A stretch of 64,000 nucleotides of DNA from Litsea cubeba (GCA_012931725.1 CM022949.1:3569934-3633933); one strand, 5' to 3'. Numbered from the stretch's first letter, positions 13,319 to 26,590 are shown. Made by a program: numbers and translations. Notes: generated by a model from the letters alone, not told the origin.

Positions 13319-13893
13319 TAGAGGTGGCAAAATATGACCCGATTCGCCAATCCGAACCGACCCGACCCGTGTATTACCCACTTAACCCGACCCGTTTAAT
13401 AGGCGGGTCGGTCACGGGTCAAGTATTCATGACCCGCCATTAAGCGGGTCGGGTTAGAGTTGACCCACTTAACCCGCATAACCCGCTTATTTAAGCTAAA
13501 ATTAAATTTGATTATTTTAATGCATAGGCTAAAAAAAATAAATGGACCTTAACCAATTCAACCCTACGCTTTTTATTAATGGAAAACAAGGTAATGCGCA
13601 TCAAATGATTGTTGAAATGAGATTAGACCAAATTTGATCTTAAAAGTCAGTTTTTGTCAAGCATGGAACCATAGTTGAGTCGATTTATTTACTAGATGGA
13701 TGTGGGTTATGCGGGTCGACCTGACCCGTATAACCCGCAATGGTTATTCGGGTTAAGTCGGTCGGGTCGGGTTGACCCGTGATGGGTACGGGTTAGGGGT
13801 TTCTGACCCCGTTTAATAAACGGGTCGGATACGGGTTAGACTATTAAACGGGTTCGACCCGTTTAGTACAACCCGACCCGATTGCCACCTCTA
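13319..13893. mobile_element. hAT-type MITE with TAGAGGTGGCAA inverted ends
   Basis: The ends read TAGAGGTGGCAAAATATGAC and, inverted, TAGAGGTGGCAATCGGGTCG. The flanking 8-bp duplication is GTTATAGT (13311-13318) and GTTGTAGT (13894-13901), one mismatch, the length expected for hAT elements. The subterminal regions are dense in ACCCG/CGGGT motifs in both orientations, as commonly seen for transposase-binding subterminal repeats. Length 575 bp, no coding capacity. Confidence 0.85.
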
Positions 13894-14039
13894 GTTGTAG
13901 TAGCATGAGAATTCCACTCCAAACTGAGCAGACATATATTTAATTAGATCTAAATTTGTGGAATATAGGGGCGGGCAGTTTGGCATTATTAACATGTTGT
14001 TCCTAATTCTATGCTCAGATTAAGGAAAGGTGTGAACCA

Positions 14040-14170
14040 ACGAGTGGTAGCTTAGTTGGCCAAGGACTCTGCACCTCAATAAGCGAAGATGTCTTGTATT
14101 CGACACGTACCTTCATTGGCCACCTCCCAAAGTTTTACCCGACCCCTAGGGATTAGTGTCTATTTGGGCA
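14040..14170 (+). mobile_element. SINE-like fragment (family 2)
   Basis: Contains an A-box-like GTGGTAGCTTAGTTGGCC and a B-box-like TCTTGTATTCGACAC, then ACCTTCATTGGCCACCTCCC. The same body occurs at 51103-51290. No poly(A) or target duplication was found, so it is probably truncated. Confidence 0.45.
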
Positions 14171-14450
14171 TACTTAGACATATGGAATTCCTGACGAGCA
14201 TCCATCCATAAATTCCAGCAAAGAGTAAAGAAGTTGGAACTTTGAAGAAACATGGCATTTACAAATGCTAGGAGACAGGTGTCACATCATGTCAAAAAAA
14301 AATAATCCAATATAGTCAATTTCTGTTAGGAATTTTAGAAAAGAAACAAGCCCTATGACATGCAAAACTTATTTGGCAATATTATGTTATTCCATTTAGG
14401 AATTTTAATAAAGAAATATACGGTACTTTTATGATAACATTATATATATA

Positions 14451-14831
14451 TGAAAATATTCATATGCATCCATCACTCACAATAACATGGTGAGGGAGAA
14501 CATAGTAGGGTTGACTTTATAACAAATCCGAACCATCCACACACATGGAACCCCCTTAAGTATACTAGACCCATTGAATTTTCACTTATCCAAATGGATT
14601 GGACTGCTGGATCGAGGGTCAGATTTTTTCCTTTAATATAAAGTCATTAAATTTATGGGCCACAGATGAAGGGGTTAGAAGCATAGAATTGACCCCAAAT
14701 TTGATATATGGTCTCATCTAAGATGTCTCTTCCCATCCCTCACAAGTCTCATGATCAGTGGGTCCCTAGGTGGACCCCATTAGTTTGTCCCTCACTATAC
14801 GGTGAGGGAATGATGCACATGAATATCCTCA
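14451..14831. mobile_element. MITE inserted in a TA run
   Basis: Inverted ends TGAAAATATTCATATGCATC and TGAGGATATTCATGTGCATC, followed by further inverted matches (CACTCAC...GGTGAGGGA). Both sides abut (TA)n, so the target is TA-rich and its exact duplication cannot be read. 381 bp, non-coding; a Stowaway/Mariner or similar superfamily is possible. Confidence 0.65.
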
Positions 14832-14879
14832 TATATATATATATATTATTTTAAGGAGCAAAAATAAGAGAATCATGCG

Positions 14880-15480
14880 ATTTACAATGTGGGCCCTCAC
14901 CATTTATTGTTTATGATACTCTATTAGTGTAATACATGAGACCCGTCTTTAGAGATTATAACATGGTACCCACCTTTAGATTTTTAAACACAGGGCCCAC
15001 ATTCATAAGATTTACAATGTGGGCCTACCTTTTGTGATTGTGACCATGAGATCCACCTTTAGGAATTGTAAAGTTGGGTTACCTTTTTTGTGTTTGTGAA
15101 TACAGACTCACCTTTAGAATTTACAACGTTGTACCCACCTTTAAAATTAGAACATGGGGCCTTCATTCATAAGATTTACAATGTAGGCCCACCTTAATAG
15201 AAATTATAATATGGGGCCACTTTTTTATGATTGTTATATGGACCCGCATTTAGGAATCACAATATGCTACCACATTTAGAAATTAGAATATGGAGCCCAT
15301 GCTTATAGGATTTACAATGTGGGTCCTCCTTCTGTGATCGTAAACATGTAACCCACCTTTAAACATTACAAAGTGAGGCCACCTTTTTTGTTATTGTGGA
15401 CACATGACCCACCTTTAGAAATTAGAACACGCGCCCACATTCATAGGATTTACCATGTGTGCCCACCTTTATAGGAATTA
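14880..15480. repeat. Minisatellite, left part (interrupted by a Helitron)
   Basis: Built from variants of TTTACAATGTGGGCCCACCT and CCACCTTTAGAAATTA. Sub-repeats are about 30-50 bp, with a looser higher-order spacing of about 130-165 bp marked by TTTACAATGTGGG at about 14881, 15010, 15175, 15308 and 15450. The array continues on the other side of the Helitron at 18011. Confidence 0.8.
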
Positions 15481-18010
15481 CTAGCAAAACCTCGTGCTAT
15501 GCACGGACCACGGAACCACCAATACACAGACTGATATGAATTATTTTTAATAAATTTAATAATTAGTAAACTTGTGAGTCCTTCCTTTTATTGCTAATTT
15601 GATTTTTATGTTTTTTTCTTTCAAATATTTTATTCTTTAGTTGAGGCATGAATTGATTAAAAAAGATCAAATGATCATAGAACTAACAAATTGACCTAAT
15701 ATATTTAAGTGTGACCCGGATGAATAGGTTCCACCATCTCCATTCTAACCGTTCATAAAACCATATGATGCGGGCTAGGACCCATGAATTGATTGATAAA
15801 GATCAAATGATCATAGACCTCACAAATTGACCAAATCTAGCCTATTTAAGTGGGACCAAGATGAATGAGGTCCACCATCTATATTCTAACCGTCTATAAA
15901 ACCATATTATGCGGGCTGGGACCCATTAATTGATTGATAAAGATCAAATGATTATAGACCTCACAAATTGACCAAACCTAACCTATTTAAGTGGAGCCCC
16001 CAAGATGAATGGGGTCCACCAACTATATTCTAACCGTCCATAAAATCATAAGATACGGGCTGTGACCCATGAATTACTTGATAAAGATCAAATGATCATA
16101 GACCTCACAAATTGACTAAACCTAACCTATTTAAGTGGAACCCACGAAACCACCAATGCACAGACTGATATGAATTATTTTTAATAAGTTTATTAATTAG
16201 TAAACTTGTGAGTCCTTCCTTTTATTGCTAATTTGATCTTTATGTTTTTTTCCAAATATTTTATTCTTCAGGTGAGGCATGAATTGATTAAAAAAGATCA
16301 AATGATCATAGAACTAACAAATTGACCTAATATATTTAAGTGGGACCCGGATGAATGGGTCCACTATCTCCTTTCTAACCATTCATAAAACCATATGATG
16401 CGGGCTGGGACCCATGAATTGATTGATAAAGATCAAATGATCATAGACCTCACAAATTGACCAAACCTAACCTATTTAAGTGGGACCAAGATGAATGGGG
16501 TCCACCATCTATATTCTAGCTGTCCATAAAATCATATGATGTGGGATGGGACCCATTAATTGATTGATAAATATCAAATGATCATAGACCTCACAAATTG
16601 ACCAAACCTAACCTATTTAAGTGGAGCCCTCAAGATGAATGGGGTCCACCAACTATATTCTAACCGTCCATAAAACCATATGATACGGGCTGGGGCCCAT
16701 GAATTGCTTGATAAAGATCAAATGATCATAGACCTCACAAATTGACCAAACGTAACTTATTTAAGTGGAACCCCCAGATGAATGGGGTCCACCATCTCTA
16801 TTCTAACCGTCCATAAAATCATATTATGCGGGATGGGACCCATGAATTAATTAAGAAAGATTAAAGGAGCAAATGATCGTAGACCTATCGAATTGACCAA
16901 ATATTTTTAAGTGGGACCCAGACGAATGGGGTCAACCATCTTTATTCTAACCGTCCATAAAATCAAATGATGCGGGCCGGACCTATGAATTGATTGATAA
17001 TGATCAAATGATCATAGACCTTAATTTACTCATAGACGTTTGTGAGAAAAATTGATGTGAATACATTTAATTAAAAATGAGCCCATCTAGTGTGGGCCTT
17101 AACTTTCCCATTATTCATTGATGAGCCCCACTTGAATGAAATACATTTAATTAGAAATGTGCCCCATTATTCATTAATTAGACCTATGAATTGATTGATA
17201 AAGATCAAATGATCATAGACCTTAATTTACTCATAGACGTTTGTGAGAAAAATTGATTTTTGAAGGTGGGCAATGAGTATCTTTTGTGAATACATTTAAT
17301 TAGAAATGAGCCCATCTGGTGTGGGCCTTAACTTTCCCATTATTCATTGATGAGCCCCACTTGAAAAATTGATTTTTGAAGGTGGGCAATGAGTATCTTT
17401 TGTGAATACATTTAATTAGAAATGAGCTCATCTGGTGTGGGCCTTAACTTTCCCATTATTCATTGATGAGCCCCACTTGAATAAAATACATTTAATTAGA
17501 AATGAGCCCCATTATTCATTGATTAGACCTAAGAATTGATTGATAAATATCAAATGATCAAATGATCATAGACCTTAATTTACTCGTAGGCGTTTGTGAG
17601 AAAAAAATGATTTTTGAAGGTGGGCAATGAGTATCTTTTGTGAATACATTTAATTAGAAATGAGCCCATCTGGTGTGGGCCTTAACTTTCCCATTATTCA
17701 TTGATGAGCCCCACTTGAATGAAATACATTTAATTAGAAATGAGCCCCATTATTCATTGATTAGCCCCACTTGAATGAAATACATTTAAGTAGAAATGGG
17801 CCCCATAGATGTATGTGAGAAGGCACCATTACTAAGAAATGTAGCACATTGGTGTGTTGGCTTATTTAGGGATCTCATGGAGAGATTTTCGGCTTTTGAG
17901 TGGAAGATGATTCTTCATGGAGAGATGCAACTCCGGAAATGGCATTGCAAAAAGTTTGAGGTTGCGCTAGGTGTCTTTATGTGAGGAAGAGTACCCTTTA
18001 GTAATATAGA
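15481..18010 (-). mobile_element. Non-autonomous Helitron (2530 bp), minus orientation
   Basis: Read on the minus strand, the element starts TCTATATTACTAAAGGG (18010 downward) with A before it, and ends with hairpin CGTGC-ATA-GCACG, spacer AGGTTTTG and CTAG, followed by T. These are the hallmarks of Helitrons: 5' TC, 3' CTRR, hairpin about 10 nt from the end, insertion between A and T with no duplication. Joining the flanks gives GGAATTATAATGTGGG, which matches an intact array unit at 18307-18322 apart from the first base pair context, so the empty site is confirmed inside the window. The interior is satellite DNA with no Rep/helicase gene. A 62-codon frame at 17796-17984 is part of the shared 5' region and is not a gene. 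Confidence 0.92.
15645..17790 (-). repeat. Helitron-internal satellites (~140 bp and ~170 bp units)
   Basis: From 15645 to about 17020 there are about ten units of ~140 bp with conserved blocks GATCAAATGATCATAGACCT, GGGGTCCACCATCT and TAACCGTCCATAAAA. At 16141-16275 a copy of the Helitron's own 3' subterminal region (15515-15650) is duplicated inside the array. From about 17020 to 17790 a second repeat of about 170 bp (GAAGGTGGGCAATGAGTATC, GAGCCCCACTTGAA) is present in about four partial copies. The same 140-bp unit fills the Helitron at 29547-31636. Confidence 0.85.
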
Positions 18011-18420
18011 TAATGTGGGATCATCTTTTTAGTGTTTGTGAATAGGAAACCCACTTTTAGAAACTGCGTGATAATCACCTTTAGAAATTAGAACATGGGG
18101 CCCACATTTATAGGATTTACAATGTGGGTCCACATTTTGTGATTATGACCATGTGATCCACCTTTAGAAATTACAAAGTGGGGCCACCCTTTTGTGTTTC
18201 TAGACACATAATCCACCTTTAGAAATTACAACGTGGTGTCCACTTTTAGAAATTAAAACATAGGGTATATATTTATAGAATTTATAATGTGGTTCCACTT
18301 TGTATGAATTATAATGTGGGCCCACCTTTTATGATTGTGACCATATGACCTACCTTAGGAATTACAAAGCGGCCCATCTTCTTTGAGATTGTGAACACGA
18401 AACCTACCTTTATTATACCT
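18011..18420. repeat. Minisatellite, right part
   Basis: Continues the array of 14880-15480 (AATGTGGGNCCACCTTTT, CACCTTTAGAAATTACAA) and contains the uninterrupted reference unit at 18307-18322. It ends near CTACCTTTATTATACC. Confidence 0.8.
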
Positions 18421-18648
18421 GAGGGACTTGGAGTCTTCTTTAAATTGTTTTATTTTAGAAGGTAGTAGATGAGCAGGAGACAATAGTGCTAGCAAATTGT
18501 TTCTTAATTTTTTTTATTCCAATTTTCTTATGCTGGGTTAAGATTTTGAGTTCCTTTCAGCGAAATCAAATTTTCAAACGTGGGGACATCCAAATGGCAC
18601 GAGGTCAAACATACCCATAAATATGTTTTATTGACATGATAAATCAAA

Positions 18649-19507
18649 GGGGATTTAACCAGATAAAACATATTAGGTGACTACCATACCGAAAAGGTAA
18701 TTTTAAGTGCCCTTGCACCAAATCAGTCATTTTGCCAAAAAACGTATTTTTTTTTTTTTTAACATTCTCTACTAGGGTCCCTATCGACCTTCATTTGCAA
18801 TGTTAATGATCGATTGAGACCCTGCAGTCTATCCTAACATTCACAGAACTCCTATTTACTTTGTTTGTAGGGTCTCAATCGACCTTTATTTGTAATGTTA
18901 AGGGTCTCTATCGACCATGTGATGTACGCTTATAAATGTACGAAACTCATCCCTCATTCCCTGTTATTGGGAAAAAATGACCCTGCTCGACTTGCTTTTG
19001 CTCCGTAGGATATTCCCACCTCTTGAAGACTATTAAAGCCACATGCCGTTGTTTGGTGGAAAACATTAAAGTGCATATCCTATTGTTTGGGGCAAACCAA
19101 TAGAAATGTAGAGTTTGTACTTTGCCCTAAAATATGACTTTTTACTTTTCAGAAACCCTTTTCATAATTCCTAGTTCCATGTCACCATGACTCGATGGCT
19201 AGGAACTACTGTGAGTACGCGTGACAGCTGATGTGGAGTCGCATTCAGCGTTTAGGAAGAAGAAGGAAACAAACAAAAGAGAAAATTGGACTTCTAAGCC
19301 CTAAAATGTATTAACGGGTCGAAGTGTCGAACTAAGGGTCGCTAGGGATCCTTATTATTAAAAAAAATATCGATAGGGACCCTAATAGAGAATGTTAAAA
19401 GAAAATACGTTTTCGGACAAAACGACTGATTTGGTGCAAAGGCACTTAAAATTACCTTTTCGGTATGGTGGTAACCTTATCTACTTTTTTTTTTGGATAA
19501 AATCCTC
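18649..19507. mobile_element. MULE-like foldback element
   Basis: The outer ends are GGGGATTTAACC (left) and GAGGATTTTATCC (right, inverted), related to the MULE ends at 24547 and 39103. Inverted arms of about 130 bp share CCATACCGAAAAGGTAATTT, GCACCAAATCAGTC and GGGTCCCTATCGA. The arm text AAAAGGTAATTTTAA...ATCAGTC is also found in the MULE at 37406-39103, so they are one family. A clean 9-bp duplication is not visible (the best candidates differ at 3 of 9 positions), so this copy is old or one end has eroded. No gene inside. Confidence 0.7.
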
Positions 19508-20079
19508 AATTAAATGGTGCGAGTGAAAGTCAGCCTATCATCCATTCGGATAAGAACACATGGCATAAGTAGTTTAAAGCAAGCAAATGCAATCCACACA
19601 AAGTGTAAATCAGATAGTTGACTACTTGACTTGCCCTCGGTGATATGCTGGTTCATAAGTCTAGATCTTGTGCCATGTCTCACCAAACGAAAAGTTACCA
19701 TAATGCCGCATGTTCGATCTAATGCCATCAAATATATATTTGAATAAAAATCTCGTCCCTTTATCCACTTATTACTATCCATTTCATAGTTTTGCACTGG
19801 ACCATTAACAACCAAATTAATTTTTCTAGTTGATCGATATTTTATATGAATTCATGTCCTTTTGAGGTCAAATCTCTAAGGCCATGCCTGTGATTCCATG
19901 AGTAGGGCCTATCTATGAAATCCAAATTGATGGAAATCACTATATTTTCTTATATCATCCATTGTTCATATTTTCTTTCAATTGGAGTCAGGCCTGCCAT
20001 CAAATTAATGGCACATAAAATATGTGACTCGACTCCACTGCTTGGGGTGGTGTTGTATCTAGTAATTTGAATAGTTTGG
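19508..20079. other. Intergenic DNA
   Basis: A 101-codon minus-strand frame at 19510-19815 has no recognisable motif and is not supported as a gene. Nothing else seen. Confidence 0.45.
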
Positions 20080-20094
20080 ATTTTGTGGGTCTCT

Positions 20095-20214
20095 TTTTTT
20101 TATATCGGATCCCAGCCCTTAACTCGGGACTAATCCCTACGGCCCAAGGGGAGTCGGGTAAATTTCATGTGGTCCTAGTATGGTAGCGCAGTTTCGAACC
20201 CTCAACCTTTGGAA
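20095..20214 (-). mobile_element. SINE (family 1), 5'-truncated
   Basis: The minus strand carries the B box GTTCGAAACTGCGC, the body and a short A tail. The tRNA-like A box is missing. A 15-bp target duplication, ATTTTGTGGGTCTCT, flanks it at 20080-20094 and 20215-20229, so the truncation happened at insertion. Confidence 0.85.
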
Positions 20215-20229
20215 ATTTTGTGGGTCTCT

Positions 20230-23200
20230 ATTATGAATATAATCTTGAGATTTCTCTTAAGCTTGCCGCCAAATGATCTGGACTCAAACATATATCAAGG
20301 GAGCCCCACGACACATGCCACCAGTAAAAAAGAAAAAGCCCTCCAGAGAATTAAGATTCTACCTAATATTGATGGCACATCCACCTCTCCCTGTAGTTAG
20401 ATCCAACTTCTGATGGTGGACATGGGTCAGGTTTGATACTAGTACAAAACCCATTGAACATATGAGTTTGGATATTATTTTACAAGCACCTTGTCAAACC
20501 TTCACTCACAGTCACAGTTGGATTGAATCTCCAAAAATTATTCTGTTGAGATACAATCAATTATTATATATTAAAGGGATAAGATATGATTTTAAAATTG
20601 GAATCTGATTTCTTAATTGATTGAGAAATTGGATTCCAATTTTACAATTGATTTCATCTATAGATTGGCTTAACCAATTTGAAGAGTGACATCTAAAGAA
20701 AAGTTTCTTTTTAAAGAGCGACATCAAATATAACATAATCTTAATTAAGTAGACTTTCAATTCAAATTTAATTATAAAATCTAAGGAGCCCATTTTTTGC
20801 GCGTTTTCCTGCCATGTGTATTTTCAATACTTTGTACCGACACCTTAATTATCCATCCACTTACCAATATTTTCCTAGTAAACTGCAATTAATACTATGG
20901 ATAGTTAGGATTGTTTGATAGTGCCCGTTGCACTCTATTATTTCAACTGTTTGCATTAGCTTCTCTTTATACAACACTAGGCATGTAATCCTTTTAATGA
21001 ATGTCTATAACCCTTATTATAAAGAGAAATGATATTCAGACCGAATAGCATCTCACTATTATAAAAGGGAAGAAGTTGTCCTGCATGCTTAACCTGGTTG
21101 ATGAATTCTCTACACAACTCTTCCTGTGTGGCCACTTTAGTGGTAGCTGTCTAAATTGATGCAAGTGTTTTCTGTTACTGAGGTCCTATTTCTGGATTCT
21201 TCTTCTTTCCACCTCCGTATGTCTAGTAATGTAAAAAGATAGAAATAAAAGAGAAATTTGGGGGACATTGAGTCTAATGCAAGACCTGTCAGAAAGGGAA
21301 TGTAAAGTATCTTTAATATACAATAATGGTAAAAATAATGTAAATACTTTATTGAAACATGATTATTGATTACTTATAAAATACTTTGAGATTTTTATTA
21401 AATATAAAAAATATATTATAAATTCTTATTTAGCTTTTGAGTTTTTAGTAAACTATCAGATATATTTATAAATTTTTATTTTGAAGTAGTTTTAAATTAT
21501 GAATATTAAACTTTTTATTTTTTTATATTAAATATTATATTTCCCGTGCTGAATGCCACAATATGTGACTGTCTTTTGAAAGTTCAAAGAAGATTTCTCA
21601 AGTAACTCTTTTGCATAGAGTTATACACGGGACCCACCTAGTTGAATTTATCATTGAATGTATTTTTTTAGATGAGGTTACTCATAAGACCCACGCATTT
21701 GAAAATAATGTCATTGGCTAGCTAAACTTGTGAAGCCATTTGTGGATAGGCCTACCGCCTACCTATTGGGCGCAATGAATTTAAAATGGACCCATTGGTA
21801 GGATTTATTACTTGGACATGGACTTTAGATAATTCTAGGGACCCATTGGTGATAAATTTGTAATGGAAAAAATAATACTGATTTATTTTCATGCAGTTTG
21901 ATGTCCTTAGGAGCAATAGTGTAGGCCTGAACCATTAGCCTATTGGTTCATCACAAGTTATATTGGACCCAAGCAATTGAGAATTGACGTAATCGATGGA
22001 TCTTGGTCCTAGCCCAATGACTCAAAAGGGTTGTTTTATGAATATTTATCTTTTTTCTTCCTTTTTGTGAGCCATAGTTAAGAATTCTTGGCCCATAACT
22101 TATTTATTAGGTTTTTCTTTTGTTTTTTGGTTTTCATTTTTGGTTTTCAGTTATTGGGTTTCTATTGGTTTATTTGTTTTTTTTTTTAAGTAGTTCTTAT
22201 TATTAGTTTTTCTATGGACTTTTGTTTTCAAGTTGTATTTTGATTTTATTTTTATCAGTTTTATTTTTTATTATGAATTTATTCTTTTGATTTCAAAAGA
22301 ATGTTTGAAGTAAAATATTCATTTAATTTTAAATAAATTAAAAGTGCTCTCATTGTGAAATTAACCAACTATATTTTTTTCAAGCACGAACATGTTGAGT
22401 CTGTATAACAGATTTATTAACATCTATATTTTTTTTCAAAAAATAAAGGTTGTCTTACAAAACTTTTTAAAAGGTGATTATTCATAGAAATCTTTACACC
22501 CATTGTTTTAGCCCCGGTATGCTTTCGTCTCTTAATTTGAGTGCAACAAAATCTTTATACAACCACCACGGGTTCTTATGATTATATTTTTTAGGTTATA
22601 ATATACCTACTTTAATTTCTATGGATACCTCATATTGGCTATTTGGATTTTTTTTCCAGATTTTTATTAATCATGTTTACTATTTTTAATTTCCTTTAGT
22701 TTCATTTTCATTTTATTTCAATGTTTTTGGCTTTTTTTATCAGTTTTTACATATTTATTCTATTATATATATAGTGTTTTATTTCAAGCATGGACATGTT
22801 GAATCCTGTGGATCAAGCTGTTTACATCTATATATTTTTTTAGCTTATATGGTTTTCATTTTTTTTAGTTAGATTTATGTACAAAAGGGAAAGTGGTTTA
22901 TCTTTTTACTGGATTAAGAAACTTGAATTTATGTCTTTGGGTATTTATCTGTTGAAAGATGCATTTTTCTTATGGTAAATTTACAAATATTTAAATTTTC
23001 ATTAATTTTCTTTTAAAGCTCGATACCTATTTATATATTTCATATTATTGAAGCGTTCTTATTTACATTTAAATTATGCTTCTGTTGGATTAAATTGCGA
23101 TTAGACTGAAGATAATCTTCTCTTTGTTTTCATTTTTTGTTGCTTTAGGCCATCAATTCAAAGCATTCTTTTTCAAGTTTTCTGCACAATTTATTGAGGA

Positions 23201-24537
23201 TGATTCGTATTTTGCCATTTTATAATGTTCTTTCTTTATATATGCCAAAGAAAATTTATATATATTCTTTCTATTGTGTTTTGGTTATTTCAATTCCAAT
23301 ATATCATCAAAGTGATTACGACACATTTTTCAACTTTTATATCTTTTTTCGATATTTTGTATAATTGAGATGTTCTACTTATGGTGTAATGAGATATATT
23401 TAAATTATTAATCATTTCGTACAAAATGAATATACTTTTCCTTAATAATTTAGTAAAATCACTTTTAAAGCTATTTTCTAAATTCATTTAAACATTTATA
23501 GATTATTCATTTTAAAGAATATTGGGAATTACATAACATAATATTTCAACTCTTTGTTACGAGGTAAAGCCAAAAGGAAAATGGAAATTTTCTAGACCAT
23601 CTATTTCAAATTATGCCTAGAAGAAACTCACATGGCCTTACTCTACCATGTTTTGATTGAAAATAAGTCATTTGCAAAGAGATTAATGTACAATTTTTTT
23701 TCAATTTTATATTTTTATGTTTTTCATATTATTGAAGTGATTATTCTCTATTTAGTTTTTCAATTAGACTGAAGACGGTTTTTTATCTCTTTTATTCACG
23801 AGCATGTTTTTGCTAGATTGATTGAGAAATTGAAGCACGATTTCAATTTTAATTGAGAAATTGGAATTCCAATTTTGATTGGGTAGATATTTTAAGATTT
23901 ACATCGAGAGTTCACTTTTGTTAACCTTAGTTCACTTTTGTTAACCTTCTTTAAGTGGATTTAAAATTTTAATATATATGTTATGGATAAAATGAGTCTT
24001 CTTCAGGTGAATTTAAAATTTTAATATATCTATTATGTTTATAAAATTTTAAAGGTTTGTGATTTTAAAAGTGGATCCCAGATAGTGATTTATACATATG
24101 GGCTTTACGTACAACAAACTTTTTTTAAGTGGGAATCATATTCTAATCCTAAAGGCGGGGCCAAATGTTGTAATTTCAAAATATGAACCTCCATCCCAAC
24201 TCCTAAAGATGGGTCCATGTTGGAAGTTTTAAAGTTGGCACCATCACCTATTCAAGTTTCTATATGTGGGTCTAAACGTAATTTTCAAATGTATAGATAA
24301 TATTTGAAAGATCCTACTGTGGTGTTTGATCTTACAAAGGATTTGGCCTTTTCTTTTCTTATCTTTATCTAATTTATTTAAGTATTATTTGTAGTTTCTG
24401 ATTTTTTTTTTCTTTGTAGTATAATTTGGAGAATTGGTTTTTCTTTTTGATTTTTCTATCACTTAATTAATATTCATTTTTACTGATTTCCTATTTTTTC
24501 TCTTTTTATGATGAAAAATTAATATTTATTAAATAAA
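20230..24537. other. AT-rich, gene-free region
   Basis: About 4.3 kb without a supported gene. Long T-rich stretches occur at 22.0-23.8 kb. Blocks such as AAATTATGCTTCTGTTGGAT with nearby ATTAGACTGAAGA (23.07-23.12 kb, weaker at 23.73-23.78 kb) also occur in diverged form at 34.13-34.19 kb inside the large Helitron, suggesting old Helitron-derived DNA. The dispersed repeat noted at 3.0-3.3 kb recurs at 20560-20660 and 23820-23960. A 63-codon frame at 20209-20400 and others are not supported. Confidence 0.45.
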
Positions 24538-25249
24538 TAGTAAAAAGAGGATTTTACCCGAAAAATCCTTTAAAACTTGTCAATAGCCAAAAGCACCATG
24601 AACATCCTATAATGACCACAGTAGTCTCAGAAGCCTTATTTGGTTTTTTTTTTCTTTCCTTCTCTGAGCAGGGATATCCCTGCTCCTCCCAAAAACCCTT
24701 TTGCCTTTTACCATGTTCGACTTCTTCTCTCCCTCCGTCTTTCTTCCTTTCTCTCCCTTATCCCCTATGGGTCGGCACCGGCAGCCTGCAGTTCTTCATC
24801 TCCTCTTTTCCTTCCTTTAATCTACTGCAACGATCTTTTCCACTCTTATAAGTGATTGGGACGCCGGTCCTAGCTTTTCTCTTTCAAATTGCTACGAAAG
24901 ATCAAAATCTGAGTGTTTTCGAGCTCATTAGGAAATGGAGTTTTGATATGGCAGCTGGGTTTTCTAGAACATGTGCTTTTTCCACGTTCAGAATCTGATA
25001 TTTTCGGAAGATGGGTTTTAAGGATTGAATCTAGAGTTCCCAGCTGAAATTTGGGGTTTTCTTGATTACAAAGTAGAAGGGTTTTCTGGGATCTGGAAGG
25101 ATTAAAAAGCTATTGTGCTTGGATTCATCATTTTGAGGGGAAATTTGGGTCTTTTTCATCTGGGTTCGGATTAGAACCTCTTCAGTTGCAGAGATCAGAT
25201 TCCAGAACGTCTGAGGAAGAAGAAGACAGTGTACGCCCAAATTAGTGAT

Positions 25250-25490
25250 GTGAACAGGGATATCCCTGCTTTTATTAGTGCTGTGAGCAGGGATATCCCC
25301 GCCCACCAGAGTACTGTGGGTGTTGTCTCTCAAGGACTGGTTTCAGTTGGGACGGGGATATCCCCGCGCAAATTAGTGTTGTGAACAGGGATATCCCTGC
25401 CTCTGTTAGTGCTGCGAGCGGGGATATCCCCGCCCACCAGAGTACTGTCTCTCAAGGTGGTTTCAGTTGGGACGGGGATATCCCTGCCCA
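25250..25490 (+). repeat. Left palindrome array, GGGATATCCC-type
   Basis: Six copies of a 14-16 bp palindrome (CGGGGATATCCCCG or CAGGGATATCCCTG, some mixed) at about 25255, 25288, 25353, 25386, 25419 and 25473. They sit in a higher-order unit of ~130 bp, each unit with three palindromes separated by TTAGTGCTG, CCCACCAGAGTACTGT, CTCTCAAGG and GGTTTCAGTTGGGA; just over two units are present. Apparent open frames on both strands here read the repeat and are not genes. Confidence 0.92.
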
Positions 25491-26359
25491 TATCAGTGCT
25501 GTGAACAGTTACACCCTTAGTTTTGGTGATGTACACACCAAGCGAAGGTGGGTATTAGTGGCCATGTATGTTTGGGTGGCTGGTGCTCCGAATCCAAGTG
25601 TGAGCTCACGTCCATCGTGCAATTCTGATCAACATTGATAAAATGGCCAAATGTGGGACCCATTTTCTATAAGTTTAGATGATAAACTGCACACTTGACT
25701 AATGTGAGAGTCTTTATCTTACACCAACCATCCAAACTCATACAAAGTAATCCATTGTTCATTCTATTTCATCTTACTCCTCTTTAACTTTATCCATTAC
25801 ATGACACTTACTCTATTTTTACTCAATTCCTCTTGGAAACAAACTGGCCATTACCTTTAACTTTTTTTTGGCCCAAACCAAAAAAGGGTTTGAGGATCAG
25901 GCCTGAGATGGAACCAGTTTTTATCCAATTCATTTTCAGTTTTTTGAAAGATGATCTGAGTCTGGATCCAGATCCAGTTCTGACTCGACCTAACTAGGTC
26001 TGGGTTTGCTTGGGACAAGAAACTCATTGCCAGCTCACTTTTTTTTTTTTTTTGAAACACATTGCCCTTTTGTTTTCTCATGATCATGATTCATCAAGAT
26101 AGTGAGTTTTCCCGAGTGAGAAATGCAGTGATTGTTTGAGACTTGAGAGACTGAGAAACTCACCATGGAAGCAAATGTGATTTGATTAGGTATGCAAATT
26201 CCTGATAAGGTATTACCATAATCAGCATGTGGTTATAGCCAGAGAGAGCTGACAAAACCAACCAGTCCTCATGGCCCAGGGGCACAACACAAGACATGAT
26301 TTGTGAATGCCCTCTTTTGTTTTTTTGTGGATGTATGGTAAAGTAAACATCCATAATAC

Positions 26360-26590
26360 TAGTGTGTGGAGATATCCCTATCCCAACTGATACCAGTACT
26401 CTGGTGGGCAGGGATATCTTCACTCATAGCACTAACAGAGGAAGGGATATCCCTATTCACAGCACTAATTTGGGCGGGGATATCCCCGTCCCAACTGAAA
26501 CCAGTCCTTGAGAGATAGAACCCACAGTACTCTGGTGGGCGGGGATATCCCCGCTCACAGCACTAACACGGACGGGGTATCCCCTTCCAA
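26360..26590 (-). repeat. Right palindrome array, inverted copy of the left one
   Basis: Five to six palindromes at about 26370 (degenerate), 26409 (half lost), 26443, 26475, 26540 and 26573 (one base deleted). The spacers are the reverse complement of the left array, for example ACAGTACTCTGGTGGGC and TCCCAACTGAAACCAG. The two arrays can therefore pair as a stem about 900 bp apart. The right array is more decayed than the left. Confidence 0.9.

Noticed and set aside
19508..19516. 9-bp target duplication for the MULE-like element at 18649-19507
   Set aside because: Best alignment of the two flanks differs at three of nine positions; not accepted.
25330..25638. Open frames on both strands with RDIPA/GDIPVP-like repeats
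   Set aside because: Translations of the palindrome array in the MULE; no start context, no homology, and both strands are equally open because the motif is palindromic.
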